Assembly: GCA_029939385.1 (NCBI GenBank)
Contig: JAOZSZ010000065.1
Coordinates: forward strand, 1 to 7,362
Direction of reading: 5' to 3'
Length of the DNA stretch: 7,362 bases
From: Pontiella sp.
GTDB lineage: Bacteria; Verrucomicrobiota; Kiritimatiellia; Kiritimatiellales; Pontiellaceae
Of this stretch, positions 1 through 6,852 are shown in pieces. Position 1 is the stretch's first letter, and every line of letters starts with the position of its first letter. A program made the position numbers and the translations under genes. Under the pieces are notes generated by a model, which was not told the DNA's origin, did no database searches, and saw only the letters and a program-made list of their open reading frames with translations.

Positions 1-40
1 TAATGGCGAGATTCGTGTCCCAAAAATCATCAATCAGTAG
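1..40 (+). CDS. gatC: GatC C-terminus (partial, 5' end outside window)
   Basis: Reading from base 2, the sequence encodes NGEIRVPKIINQ followed by a TAG stop at 38-40. This closely resembles the conserved GatC tail (typically D-G-x-x-R-V-P-K-I-hydrophobic). GatC is the small subunit that wraps around and stabilises the GatA-GatB complex of the tRNA-dependent amidotransferase. Only the last 12 codons are visible, so the rest of the protein cannot be assessed. The assignment rests on the tail motif together with gatA following 7 nt downstream, the common gatC-gatA-gatB order. Confidence 0.85.
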   Translation, partial: NGEIRVPKIINQ

Positions 41-47
41 GATAATC

Positions 48-1514
48 ATGGCTGATCTTCATAAATTAACAATTACAGAACTCTCAAAAAAATTAGAAGC
101 AGGCGAATACACATCGGTTGATATCGTTAATGATCTTCTTGCATCCATTGATGCGACGGATGGGAAAGTTGGTGCTTATTTAAGTCTTGATCGCGACAGT
201 GCGCTTGAACAGGCCAACGCTGCTGACGCGGCACGTATAGCGGGTAAAACTTCTCCAATGCTGGGAATCCCTGTGGCCATTAAAGACCTCCTTAATGTGG
301 AAGGGCAACCTTGTACTTGTTCGTCGAAAATCCTTAAAGGTTACATCGCACCCTATGATGCCACTGTTATTAAAAAGTTGCGTGAGGCGGGAGCGGTACT
401 GCTCGGGCGAGTGAATATGGATGAGTTTGCGATGGGCTCAAGTACGGAAAATGCAGCGCTGGGAAAAACATTTAATCCCTGGAATCTTAATTGTGTTCCG
501 GGTGGTTCTTCGGGAGGATCTGCGGCTTGCGTTGCTGCGGATGAAGCTATTATTGCATTGGGTTCTGATACCGGAGGTTCTATTCGTCAACCTGCTTCCT
601 TTTGCGGTTGTGTTGGTGTGAAGCCCACCTATGGACGGGTTTCTCGTTATGGCCTCACTGCATTCGCCTCATCGCTAGATCAAATCGGCCCTCTGTCTAA
701 AACAGTAAAGGATTCAGCTCTTCTGCTTGAGGTTCTATGTGGTCATGATCCCATGGATTCTTCTTCGGTTGAGAGAGCTGTTCCAAGCTTCGGGAAAATG
801 TTAACCGACAACACTTCGCTTGCGGGAATGAAACTAGGGTTGCCGAAGGAATATTTTGTGGATGGAATGGATCCTGAAGTTGAAAAGGTGGTTCGCGAAG
901 CCGTTAAGCATTGCCAAAGTCTCGGTGCGGAGATCATTGATATCAGCCTGCCGCATTCCAAATATGCGATTGCGGTTTATTACATCATTGCCACGGCCGA
1001 AGCATCCGCCAATCTGGCACGTTTCGATGGTATTCGTTATGGGTTACGCATTGAGGGTAAGGACCCCCTGGATCTTTATAGAAAAACCCGTTCATCCGGG
1101 TTTGGCTCTGAAGTAAAGCGTCGAATCATCCTTGGAACCTATGTGCTCAGTAGTGGATACTACGATGCATACTATAAACGTGCGCAGAAGGTTCGTACTC
1201 TCATTCGTAATGACTTCTCTGAAGCTTTTAAGCAATGCGACGCCATCCTTTCACCCGTCACACCAACGCCGGCTTATAAAATAGGCGAAAAAACAGATGA
1301 TCCTCTTAAAATGTATTTGGATGATATCCTGACCACATCCGTTAACCTCGCCGGAAACTGTGCGCTTTCGGTGCCGTGTGGTTTTTCTTCTGACAAACTG
1401 CCTATCGGGTTGCAAATCATTGGCGACTCATTCGCCGAGGAAACGATCCTTAAAGTGGGTCATGCTTATGAACAAAGTACCGACTGGCATCAACGTAAAC
1501 CTGAGATTGCATAA
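48..1514 (+). CDS. gatA: Glu-tRNA(Gln)/Asp-tRNA(Asn) amidotransferase subunit A
   Basis: This 488-residue protein, normal length for the family, is the glutaminase subunit of cytoplasmic GatCAB. It releases ammonia from glutamine (or asparagine) and channels it to GatB. It belongs to the amidase-signature family, and its Ser-cisSer-Lys triad is visible: Lys79 in IPVAIKD, cis-Ser154 in the GGSSGGSAA motif and nucleophile Ser178 in GSDTGGSIRQPA. The start is taken at ATG 48, giving MADLHKLTITEL. It is preceded by AGGA at 39-42 with 5 nt spacing, and it lies just after the gatC stop. An in-frame ATG at 3 would add 15 residues, but that stretch is the gatC tail read in another frame. Intact, with no unusual features; gatB follows after 2 nt. 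Whether the enzyme serves Gln, Asn or both cannot be read from the sequence, since it depends on which tRNA synthetases the genome has. Confidence 0.98.
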   Translation: MADLHKLTITELSKKLEAGEYTSVDIVNDLLASIDATDGKVGAYLSLDRDSALEQANAADAARIAGKTSPMLGIPVAIKDLLNVEGQPCTCSSKILKGYIAPYDATVIKKLREAGAVLLGRVNMDEFAMGSSTENAALGKTFNPWNLNCVPGGSSGGSAACVAADEAIIALGSDTGGSIRQPASFCGCVGVKPTYGRVSRYGLTAFASSLDQIGPLSKTVKDSALLLEVLCGHDPMDSSSVERAVPSFGKMLTDNTSLAGMKLGLPKEYFVDGMDPEVEKVVREAVKHCQSLGAEIIDISLPHSKYAIAVYYIIATAEASANLARFDGIRYGLRIEGKDPLDLYRKTRSSGFGSEVKRRIILGTYVLSSGYYDAYYKRAQKVRTLIRNDFSEAFKQCDAILSPVTPTPAYKIGEKTDDPLKMYLDDILTTSVNLAGNCALSVPCGFSSDKLPIGLQIIGDSFAEETILKVGHAYEQSTDWHQRKPEIA

Positions 1515-1516
1515 CC

Positions 1517-2944
1517 ATGAAATACGAAGCAACCATTGGTCTTGAAACACACGTCATGCAGAAGACGAATACAAAAATGTTTTGTTCCTGCAAACATGAA
1601 TATGGAGCGGAGCCAAATACACATATTTGTCCGGTTTGTCTGGGGTATCCGGGGGCATTACCGGTTATGAATGAAAAGGCGATCGAGCTTTGTTGCAAGG
1701 CAGGCTTGCTCCTCGAATGTAAAATTAATCCTTGTAGTACGTGGGATCGAAAAAACTATTTCTATCCCGATATGGCGAAGAATTATCAAATCACACAGGC
1801 GGACGAGCCGCTTTGTATCGGGGGCCAGCTTAGAGTAGAGGTGGATGGCGAGTTGAAAACCTTTACGCTTGAGCGCATTCATCAAGAAGAGAATGCCGCA
1901 AAAAATACACATATCGCGGGGGCAAGTTTGATCGATTATAATCGAGCGGGAACCGCGCTTATGGAAATAGTTTCAAATCCATGTATGCACTCCTCGGCAG
2001 ATGCCTTGGCTTATTTGACCGCACTTAAGCAAATTATGGAATATGGAGAAATTTCTGACTGCAATCCTGAAAAGGGACAGATTCGTAGTGATGTTAATGT
2101 CTCTATTCGTCCCGTGGGACAAAAAGAATTAGGATCAAAGGTTGAGATTAAGAATATGAACTCTTTTGCCTTCATTCAGCAGGCGATTGAATATGAAATT
2201 GATCGGCAGACTGAGTTGCTTAAAGGGGGCGGAAGCGTGATTCAGGAGACGCGTGGATTTAATTCTGATCGCGGAGAAACCTTCTCGCAACGTACCAAGG
2301 AAAATGCCCATGACTATCGTTACTTTCCTGAACCTGATCTTATGCCCGTTAAGGTTTCAAAAGAGCAAATTGAGCAGTGGCGTTCTGAATTACCCGAGCT
2401 TCCTGCGCAACGGCGGAAGCGCTATGTCGCCGAGCTTAACCTTCCCGAATACGATGCCGGCGTGCTGACCGCCGATAAAATAATCTCTGATTATTTTGAT
2501 AAAATCATTTTGGAAACAAACCATCCGAAACTGGTTTCCAACCTCATTATGGGAAAGGGAATGAGTTGGATAAATGAAATCGGGCAGGATAAATATTTTT
2601 CAACCATGACCCCTTCTCTTTCTGGTGAGGTCATTGAGTTGGTTGCCAATAAAGTAATCAGCAATAATGCGATGAATGAGCTCGTGGATATTCTTATTAA
2701 AAATAAGGGGGGGGATCCAAAACAAATCGTCGTGGAAAAGGGCATGGCCCAGGTCTCCGATGATTCCTCTCTTGAGGGTTGGGCTGAAGAAGTTATGGCT
2801 AGTAATCCCAAGCCGGTTGAAGAATATAAAGCAGGAAACACAGCATCGATTAACTTCCTTATGGGACAGGTTATGAAGGCAAGTCGGGGCAAGGCCAATC
2901 CTTCCGCCGTCATGCAAATGCTTAAACAAAAACTGGAAGGCTAA
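1517..2944 (+). CDS. gatB: Glu-tRNA(Gln)/Asp-tRNA(Asn) amidotransferase subunit B
   Basis: This 475-residue protein, typical in length, is the kinase/tRNA-binding subunit of GatCAB. It phosphorylates the Glu or Asp carried on the tRNA and completes amidation with ammonia from GatA. The N-terminal cradle domain begins IGLETHV (Glu10, His12) and carries a zinc knuckle, Cys23-x-Cys25 with Cys38-x2-Cys41. The DRKNYFYPD motif (77-85), IHQEEN (121-126, usually IHxEED), DYNRAGTALMEIVS (140-153) and the R-x-K-E-x-A-x-D-Y-R-Y-F block (259-270) are all present. The C-terminal YqeY-like tRNA-binding tail ends in NFLMGQVMKASRGKANP and a final helix. The start lies 2 nt after the gatA stop without a clear Shine-Dalgarno sequence, so translation is probably coupled to gatA. 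A run of eight G at 2707-2714 encodes part of KGGD and is intact in frame. Confidence 0.98.
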   Translation: MKYEATIGLETHVMQKTNTKMFCSCKHEYGAEPNTHICPVCLGYPGALPVMNEKAIELCCKAGLLLECKINPCSTWDRKNYFYPDMAKNYQITQADEPLCIGGQLRVEVDGELKTFTLERIHQEENAAKNTHIAGASLIDYNRAGTALMEIVSNPCMHSSADALAYLTALKQIMEYGEISDCNPEKGQIRSDVNVSIRPVGQKELGSKVEIKNMNSFAFIQQAIEYEIDRQTELLKGGGSVIQETRGFNSDRGETFSQRTKENAHDYRYFPEPDLMPVKVSKEQIEQWRSELPELPAQRRKRYVAELNLPEYDAGVLTADKIISDYFDKIILETNHPKLVSNLIMGKGMSWINEIGQDKYFSTMTPSLSGEVIELVANKVISNNAMNELVDILIKNKGGDPKQIVVEKGMAQVSDDSSLEGWAEEVMASNPKPVEEYKAGNTASINFLMGQVMKASRGKANPSAVMQMLKQKLEG

Positions 2945-2969
2945 TTATTTCCAGTGGATTTATAAATCC
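2932..2969 (+). other. Two adjacent inverted repeats at the gatB 3' end
   Basis: The last gatB codons and stop can fold as a 7-bp stem, ACTGGAA (2932-2938) with TTCCAGT (2949-2955), around a 10-nt loop holding the TAA stop. Immediately next to it, 2956-2969 is a perfect 14-nt palindrome, GGATTTATAAATCC, able to form a 5-bp stem with a TATA loop. No T-run follows, so this is not a canonical Rho-independent terminator. It could mark the mRNA 3' end of the gat operon, slow decay, or be chance. No other terminator candidate is visible between gatB and the next gene. Confidence 0.35.
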
Positions 2970-2991
2970 GTAGTGTTTGGCTTTCAAAATC

Positions 2992-2997
2992 TATAAT
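2992..2997 (+). promoter_or_regulatory. Candidate -10 box (TATAAT) for the zinc-ribbon/EIIA - rlmN - permease operon
   Basis: A perfect TATAAT lies 42 nt before the start codon at 3040. No good TTGACA-like -35 is found at 15-19 bp upstream (the bases there read roughly CGTAGTGT), and there is no TG extension. If used, it would need an activator or another contact. Read-through from gatB is the alternative source of transcription. Confidence 0.35.
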
Positions 2998-3007
2998 TAG
3001 TGGTATT

Positions 3008-3019
3008 TTAAGCGCTTAA
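3008..3019. promoter_or_regulatory. 12-bp perfect palindrome TTAAGCGCTTAA
   Basis: This perfect two-fold symmetric site lies just downstream of the candidate -10 box, at roughly +4 to +15 of the predicted transcript and 20 nt before the start codon. Its position would suit a repressor operator or a small 5'-UTR hairpin close to the ribosome site. No regulator is identified, and a single 12-bp palindrome in AT-rich DNA can occur by chance. Confidence 0.3.
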
Positions 3020-3027
3020 TTTAAAGC

Positions 3028-3036
3028 AGAGGGTGA
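3028..3036 (+). promoter_or_regulatory. Ribosome binding site of the zinc-ribbon/EIIA gene
   Basis: AGAGGGTGA precedes ATG 3040, with the purine core GAGG ending 7 nt before the start codon. It supports 3040 as the start, and it is one of the clearer Shine-Dalgarno sites in the window. Confidence 0.65.
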
Positions 3037-3039
3037 TAA

Positions 3040-3885
3040 ATGACAGTAACGCATAAATTGATCAACCAGTTGATTCAGCTTCAGGAACTAGTGGTAGCAA
3101 ATATGCAAAAAAAGGCAGCAATGCCTAACGCCCGGTTGGAAGAGCTCGAGAAATCGATTGCTACATTAGGCTCTGATTTACCACAACAGGTGAGGTCGCA
3201 CTTTAATCGTTTGTTGACCAAGCATCCTGAGGCGATCGTTCCCATCTCAAATGAAATCTGTGCGGGTTGCGGTATGGGATTGACAAAGAGTTTAATCAAT
3301 AGCGTGCACAAGGCCGAACAAATGCATCGGTGTCCGAACTGTGCGCGTTTTCTCTACTATCCGGAACAGCTCATTGAGCGAGAACGTACGAACCGTGTTT
3401 ATGGTGAAGCACGGAAGACTGGAATTGGTCGTTTTACTTCTCCTGAGCTAATGATGATTTCACTAAAGGGGACAACTCCGGAAGAAGTCCTAGGTGAAAT
3501 GTGTAATCGTATGGCTGAAAAGGGCTTCGTAGAAGATGCGGATCATCTGCTTGATTTGGCTTTGCAACGCGAAGCTATTGTGAGTACTGCCGTCGATAAT
3601 GGCCTTGCATTTCCTCATGTCCGAGGCGTTGAAGGGGGCGGGCTCTCTATGGTGGTGGGTATTCATAAAAAGGGGGTCAAATTTGGTGGCCCCGGACGGA
3701 CCTTATCGCGAATATTCTTCTTTATGGTGATTCCAACAGCAACAAGTGCCTTTTATCTTAAGTTGCTTTCTGGTCTTTCGCGTATCTTCCGCGAAAAGGA
3801 ATCCCGCGAAGCTTTGCAATCTGCTGTAACTGAAGAGGCTCTTTGGAAGGCGTTGATTAAGTCCACTAAGAAAATGATTAAATAG
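3040..3885 (+). CDS. C4 zinc-ribbon / PTS EIIA (PtsN-like) fusion protein
   Basis: This 281-residue predicted cytoplasmic protein has two parts. Residues 1-68 are helical and charged, resembling a shortened coiled coil. Residues 69-112 are a zinc ribbon, Cys74-x2-Cys77 and Cys98-x2-Cys101, with the VPISNEICAGCGMGL...HRCPNCARFLYY pattern of the zf-RING_7/DUF164 family. Members of that family usually carry a much longer coiled coil in front. Residues 131-280 resemble a type-2 EIIA domain like PtsN (EIIA-Ntr), with the phosphorylatable His193 in NGLAFPHVR. The second family His (His120 of E. coli PtsN) aligns by eye with Tyr239 in FYLKLL, so phosphotransfer may be altered or absent. There is no signal peptide, membrane segment, EIIB or EIIC. 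Seen: both domain signatures. Known: PtsN-type proteins regulate targets according to their phosphorylation. Inferred: a regulatory protein whose zinc ribbon contacts nucleic acid or protein. First gene of the probable operon with rlmN and the permease. Confidence 0.85.
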   Translation: MTVTHKLINQLIQLQELVVANMQKKAAMPNARLEELEKSIATLGSDLPQQVRSHFNRLLTKHPEAIVPISNEICAGCGMGLTKSLINSVHKAEQMHRCPNCARFLYYPEQLIERERTNRVYGEARKTGIGRFTSPELMMISLKGTTPEEVLGEMCNRMAEKGFVEDADHLLDLALQREAIVSTAVDNGLAFPHVRGVEGGGLSMVVGIHKKGVKFGGPGRTLSRIFFFMVIPTATSAFYLKLLSGLSRIFREKESREALQSAVTEEALWKALIKSTKKMIK

Positions 3886-3896
3886 TCTTTTCGTTC

Positions 3897-4934
3897 ATGA
3901 TTTCCATATACGACACCGTCGGCCTTGAAGAATTACGCCGACGCAACGCAGTGCAACCGCACCGAATGAAGCAATTTCGTACTGCTTTTTTTAAAAATGC
4001 GCTCCGGTGGGATGAGGTCTTGGCCACATTACCTGATGATGCTCGGAGTGATTTTTTAAATAACATTGATATTCAAATATTAGAACAGGTAGAGCGATAC
4101 GATTCAGAAATTGATGGTGCAAGTAAGTTGGTTTTTAAAACACGGGATGAGTGTCTTGTTGAAAGTGTAATTTTGCGCCCAAAGACAGGTCGAACCTCCC
4201 TCTGCATCTCTTCACAAGTAGGTTGTGCGTGTGCTTGTCATTTTTGTGCAACAGGAAAGATGGGCTTTACACGTAATCTAACCGCCGAAGAAATCCTTGA
4301 TCAGGTGCTACAGGCGAGTCGAATGGTGAAGGCCGAGGGGCGGACCATTCGAAATGTGGTATTTATGGGCATGGGGGAGCCGTTACAAAATCTCGACGCT
4401 CTTTTTGAGGCACTAGATTCCCTGCGTGCACCCGCATTATTTAATTATGCTGGATCACGATTGATGGTTTCAACGGTGGGTATTCCTCATGCAATGGAGC
4501 AATTTTCGGAAAAATATCCAGAGGTGCGACTGGCTTTTAGCCTACATAGCGCACGACAGAATGTACGTGAGAAATTAATACCGCTGGCGCATAAATATAC
4601 ACTCGATACATTACGTGCGGTGCTACTTAAAGCGGCCCATCATGGCAAGGTAATGATTGAATATCTAATGATTGCGGGTGTGAACGACGGCGAAGATGAT
4701 TTCCTTGCATTAAAAAACTATTTGCACGACATCCCTGCACACATCAATATAATTTCGTTCAATGAATATGAGGGATGCAATTTGCAGGGTACATCTTTGG
4801 CAAAAAGAAGAGTCTTTGCGAATCGTTTAAAAACAGCAGGGTTTACCACTACCTTACGATATTCGCTTGGTGCTGATATTTCCGCCGCTTGCGGGCAACT
4901 GGTACAGCATAAAAAAGGATCTGATTGTTTATGA
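3897..4934 (+). CDS. rlmN: Dual-specificity RNA methyltransferase RlmN (radical SAM)
   Basis: This 345-residue cytoplasmic Fe-S enzyme methylates C2 of A2503 in 23S rRNA, and in characterised homologues also A37 of some tRNAs. The radical-SAM motif is Cys110-x3-Cys114-x2-Cys117 within SSQVGCACACHFCATG. The SAM-binding GMGEP is at 158-162. The two methyl-transfer cysteines are both present: Cys103 in SLCISS (E. coli Cys118) and Cys332 in ADISAACGQL (E. coli Cys355). The A-A-C-G-Q-L tail and overall pattern favour RlmN over the resistance enzyme Cfr, though Cfr shares most of these residues. An extra Cys112 sits inside the cluster motif. The N-terminal accessory region (1-95) is divergent and somewhat short. 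The start at 3897 is 11 nt after the previous stop and has no Shine-Dalgarno; an in-frame TAA at 3879 rules out a longer ATG/GTG/TTG start, so translational coupling is likely. Its 3' end overlaps the permease gene by 4 nt. Confidence 0.95.
   Translation: MISIYDTVGLEELRRRNAVQPHRMKQFRTAFFKNALRWDEVLATLPDDARSDFLNNIDIQILEQVERYDSEIDGASKLVFKTRDECLVESVILRPKTGRTSLCISSQVGCACACHFCATGKMGFTRNLTAEEILDQVLQASRMVKAEGRTIRNVVFMGMGEPLQNLDALFEALDSLRAPALFNYAGSRLMVSTVGIPHAMEQFSEKYPEVRLAFSLHSARQNVREKLIPLAHKYTLDTLRAVLLKAAHHGKVMIEYLMIAGVNDGEDDFLALKNYLHDIPAHINIISFNEYEGCNLQGTSLAKRRVFANRLKTAGFTTTLRYSLGADISAACGQLVQHKKGSDCL
4915..4919 (+). promoter_or_regulatory. Shine-Dalgarno AAGGA ahead of the permease gene
   Basis: AAGGA inside the end of rlmN lies 5 nt before an in-frame TTG at 4925 and 11 nt before ATG 4931. 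The spacing favours TTG; codon choice and the ATGA overlap with the rlmN stop favour ATG. The two starts differ by only two residues (Met-Phe). Confidence 0.5.
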
Positions 4935-6766
4935 AAAAAGGGCTCGGGTTTTGGGATGTGTTTTGCATTGCTGCTGGAGCAATGATTAGCTCGGGTATCT
5001 TTGTGCTCCCAGGGTTGGCTTTTTCATTAGTCGGTCCGGCAATGATTGTTTCCTATTTAATGGCCGGAATATTGGCCTTAATTGGAGTCTTTAGTGTGAT
5101 CGAACTGGCGACAGCGATGCCAAAGGCGGGAGGGGATTATTATTTTTTAACCCGAAGCCTCGGGCCACTGGTTGGGACCGTTTCAGGATTACTTAGTTGG
5201 TTTGCACTGTCACTCAAAACGGCTTTCGCTATTTTTGGTTTAGCTGAAGTGGTATTTCTTTTAAGCAATGGACAGGTTCCTTTGTTTGTTACGGCAGCTC
5301 CTGTGACTTTCTTTTTTGTTTTTCTTAATATTAAAGGAACAGAAGCAGCCGCTCAATTTGAGGTCGTTCTTGTTTTTGCGTTACTCCTCTTAATGGGGGG
5401 ATACTTTGTTCTTGGTGTACCTAATATTCAGATCTCACACTTCCGCCCATTTATTGCCGAGAACGGTGGATTTAGAGCAATTATTTCAACGGCGGGTTTT
5501 GTCTTTGTTTCGTTTGGAGGCTTATTGAAGACCGCTACCATTGCTGAGGAAGTCCGCAATCCTCGAAGAAACATCCCTGCAGGCTTCATTGCCGCCACGG
5601 TTGTGATTACAGTACTCTATGCCTTGTTATTAACGGTGACGGTGGGGGTGCTTCCTGCAAACGAATTGGAGGGGTCATTCTCTCCGATTGCTGATACGGC
5701 CCGTATTTTTGCTGGGCCGATGGGTTATATTGCAATTACGTTAGCGGCGGTATTAGCATTTATCACCACTGCCAATGCGGGAATTATGTCGGCATCTCGC
5801 TATCCGTTGGCTCTTGGTCGTGACAACTTACTCCCCCCCGTTGTCGCAAAAGTGACCTCACAAGGCTCACCGGTGGTTGCGATTGTGCTGACAGGGGTGC
5901 TTATTCTTGCATCGTTGCTTCTTGATATTGAAAAGCTGGTGAAAGTGGCTTCGGCTGTGGTAATCAGTTCTTATATCCTTTCCGCGGCGGCCGTGCTGGT
6001 GATGCGTAAAAGTAAGCTGACTAATTACCGTCCAACTTTTCGTGTTCCATTTTACCCTTGGCTTCCCCTGTTTGGAATCATCTGCTTTTCATTTTTAATT
6101 TTTGACATGGGTATGGCCGCCGTCGAAATTAGCCTAGGTTTAGTGATATTAGGGGTGTTGATCTATTTCTTTTACGGACGTAAGCGCAGTAATATGGACT
6201 ATGCGCTATTACATCTTGCGGAGGGGATCCTGAATCGGAACCTTTCGACCGATTCATTAGAAAAAGAGCTGTACGAAATCATTCATGATCGAGATGAAAT
6301 GGTGCACGATGCCTTCGATGAGATCCTTAAAACTGCTGCCGCGCTTGATCTTGATCCAGGATCTACACCGGAAAGCCTACTCGATACGATTGCTCAGTCG
6401 CTAGAACGAGAATTGCCACTTTCCAAAGAGGAAATTCGTAATAAATTTAAGGAACGCGCCGTTCAGGGGAGTTGCGTGGTTACCCCATTTGTCGCCATTC
6501 CGCATATTATTGTTGAGGGAACTGGGCTATTTAAGATTTTGCTGGTACGCAGCCGCGAGGGGATATTGTTTGAAACGGATACTTCGGTGAAGGCTTTTTT
6601 TGTGATTGTTGGTAGTCGTGATATGCGCAACCTTCATCTCAAGGCACTTGCAGCTATTGCACATATTGTACAACATCCCGAGTTTGAGAATCGGTGGGCC
6701 ACGGCTAAGAACGAGGATCAGCTGAAGGATATTCTCTTACTTAGTGAGCGAGTAAGAATGCAGTAG
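4931..6766 (+). CDS. APC-superfamily amino acid permease with C-terminal PTS EIIA domain
   Basis: This 611-residue inner-membrane protein begins directly with helix 1 (GFWDVFCIAAGAMISSGIFVLPG). About twelve membrane segments are visible, near residues 8-32, 36-60, 79-109, 117-134, 142-163, 183-200, 218-242, 264-283, 314-330, 338-358, 376-394 and 396-415. The family signature FGGLLKTATIAEEVRNPRRNIPAG follows helix 6. Plain APC permeases are usually 430-500 residues; the rest here is cytoplasmic. A helical linker (about 420-475) leads to a type-2 EIIA-like domain (about 478-605) with His525 in FVAIPHIIV, aligning with PtsN His73. His569 in NLHLKALAAIAHIV aligns with the second His. Known: APC carriers move amino acids or amines by cation coupling or exchange. 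Inferred: the EIIA domain gates transport according to phosphorylation or binding. Substrate not predictable. ATG 4931 overlaps the rlmN stop; TTG 4925 is the alternative start. A run of seven C at 5833-5839 is in frame. Confidence 0.9.
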   Translation: MKKGLGFWDVFCIAAGAMISSGIFVLPGLAFSLVGPAMIVSYLMAGILALIGVFSVIELATAMPKAGGDYYFLTRSLGPLVGTVSGLLSWFALSLKTAFAIFGLAEVVFLLSNGQVPLFVTAAPVTFFFVFLNIKGTEAAAQFEVVLVFALLLLMGGYFVLGVPNIQISHFRPFIAENGGFRAIISTAGFVFVSFGGLLKTATIAEEVRNPRRNIPAGFIAATVVITVLYALLLTVTVGVLPANELEGSFSPIADTARIFAGPMGYIAITLAAVLAFITTANAGIMSASRYPLALGRDNLLPPVVAKVTSQGSPVVAIVLTGVLILASLLLDIEKLVKVASAVVISSYILSAAAVLVMRKSKLTNYRPTFRVPFYPWLPLFGIICFSFLIFDMGMAAVEISLGLVILGVLIYFFYGRKRSNMDYALLHLAEGILNRNLSTDSLEKELYEIIHDRDEMVHDAFDEILKTAAALDLDPGSTPESLLDTIAQSLERELPLSKEEIRNKFKERAVQGSCVVTPFVAIPHIIVEGTGLFKILLVRSREGILFETDTSVKAFFVIVGSRDMRNLHLKALAAIAHIVQHPEFENRWATAKNEDQLKDILLLSERVRMQ

Positions 6767-6852
6767 TATTTAATCATAAATATATACTATTTCTTAACTC
6801 ATATATTTCTTTATACAGAAATGTCGTCAGTTCAGTTCTTATATCCCATATG
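6767..6852 (+). other. AT-rich intergenic stretch with a weak A/T-only inverted repeat
   Basis: After the permease stop there is no gene. AAATATAT (6778-6785) pairs perfectly with ATATATTT (6801-6808) around a 15-nt loop, followed by CTTTATAC. The stem has no G-C pair and only a short T stretch follows, so it is a poor terminator. I find no GC-rich hairpin here that would end the upstream operon. Confidence 0.3.

Noticed and set aside
3..47. N-terminal extension of GatA from ATG at position 3
   Set aside because: These bases encode the conserved GatC tail (R-V-P-K-I-I) in another frame, and ATG 48 has a ribosome site and gives the usual GatA N-terminus.
421..1116. Short open frames inside gatA on both strands
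   Set aside because: They overlap an intact conserved gene, lack ribosome sites and show no recognisable motif.
2491..2913. 140-codon antisense open frame opposite gatB (and a 109-codon one at 2600-2929)
   Set aside because: They lie wholly inside gatB, resemble no family I recognise, and two overlapping antisense frames in the same place are expected as shadows of coding bias.
3081..3311. Antisense open frame opposite the zinc-ribbon region (also 3878-4066 opposite the start of rlmN)
   Set aside because: The + strand frame has clear zinc-ribbon or RlmN coding in the same place; the reverse frames have no independent support.
3897..4934. Cfr-type antibiotic-resistance methyltransferase
   Set aside because: The shared catalytic residues do not distinguish the two, but the A-A-C-G-Q-L tail, single chromosomal copy and housekeeping neighbours favour RlmN.
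3040..6766. A sugar phosphotransferase (PTS) transport operon
   Set aside because: There is no EIIB, EIIC, HPr or EI; the only transporter is of the APC amino acid type, so the EIIA domains are more likely regulatory.
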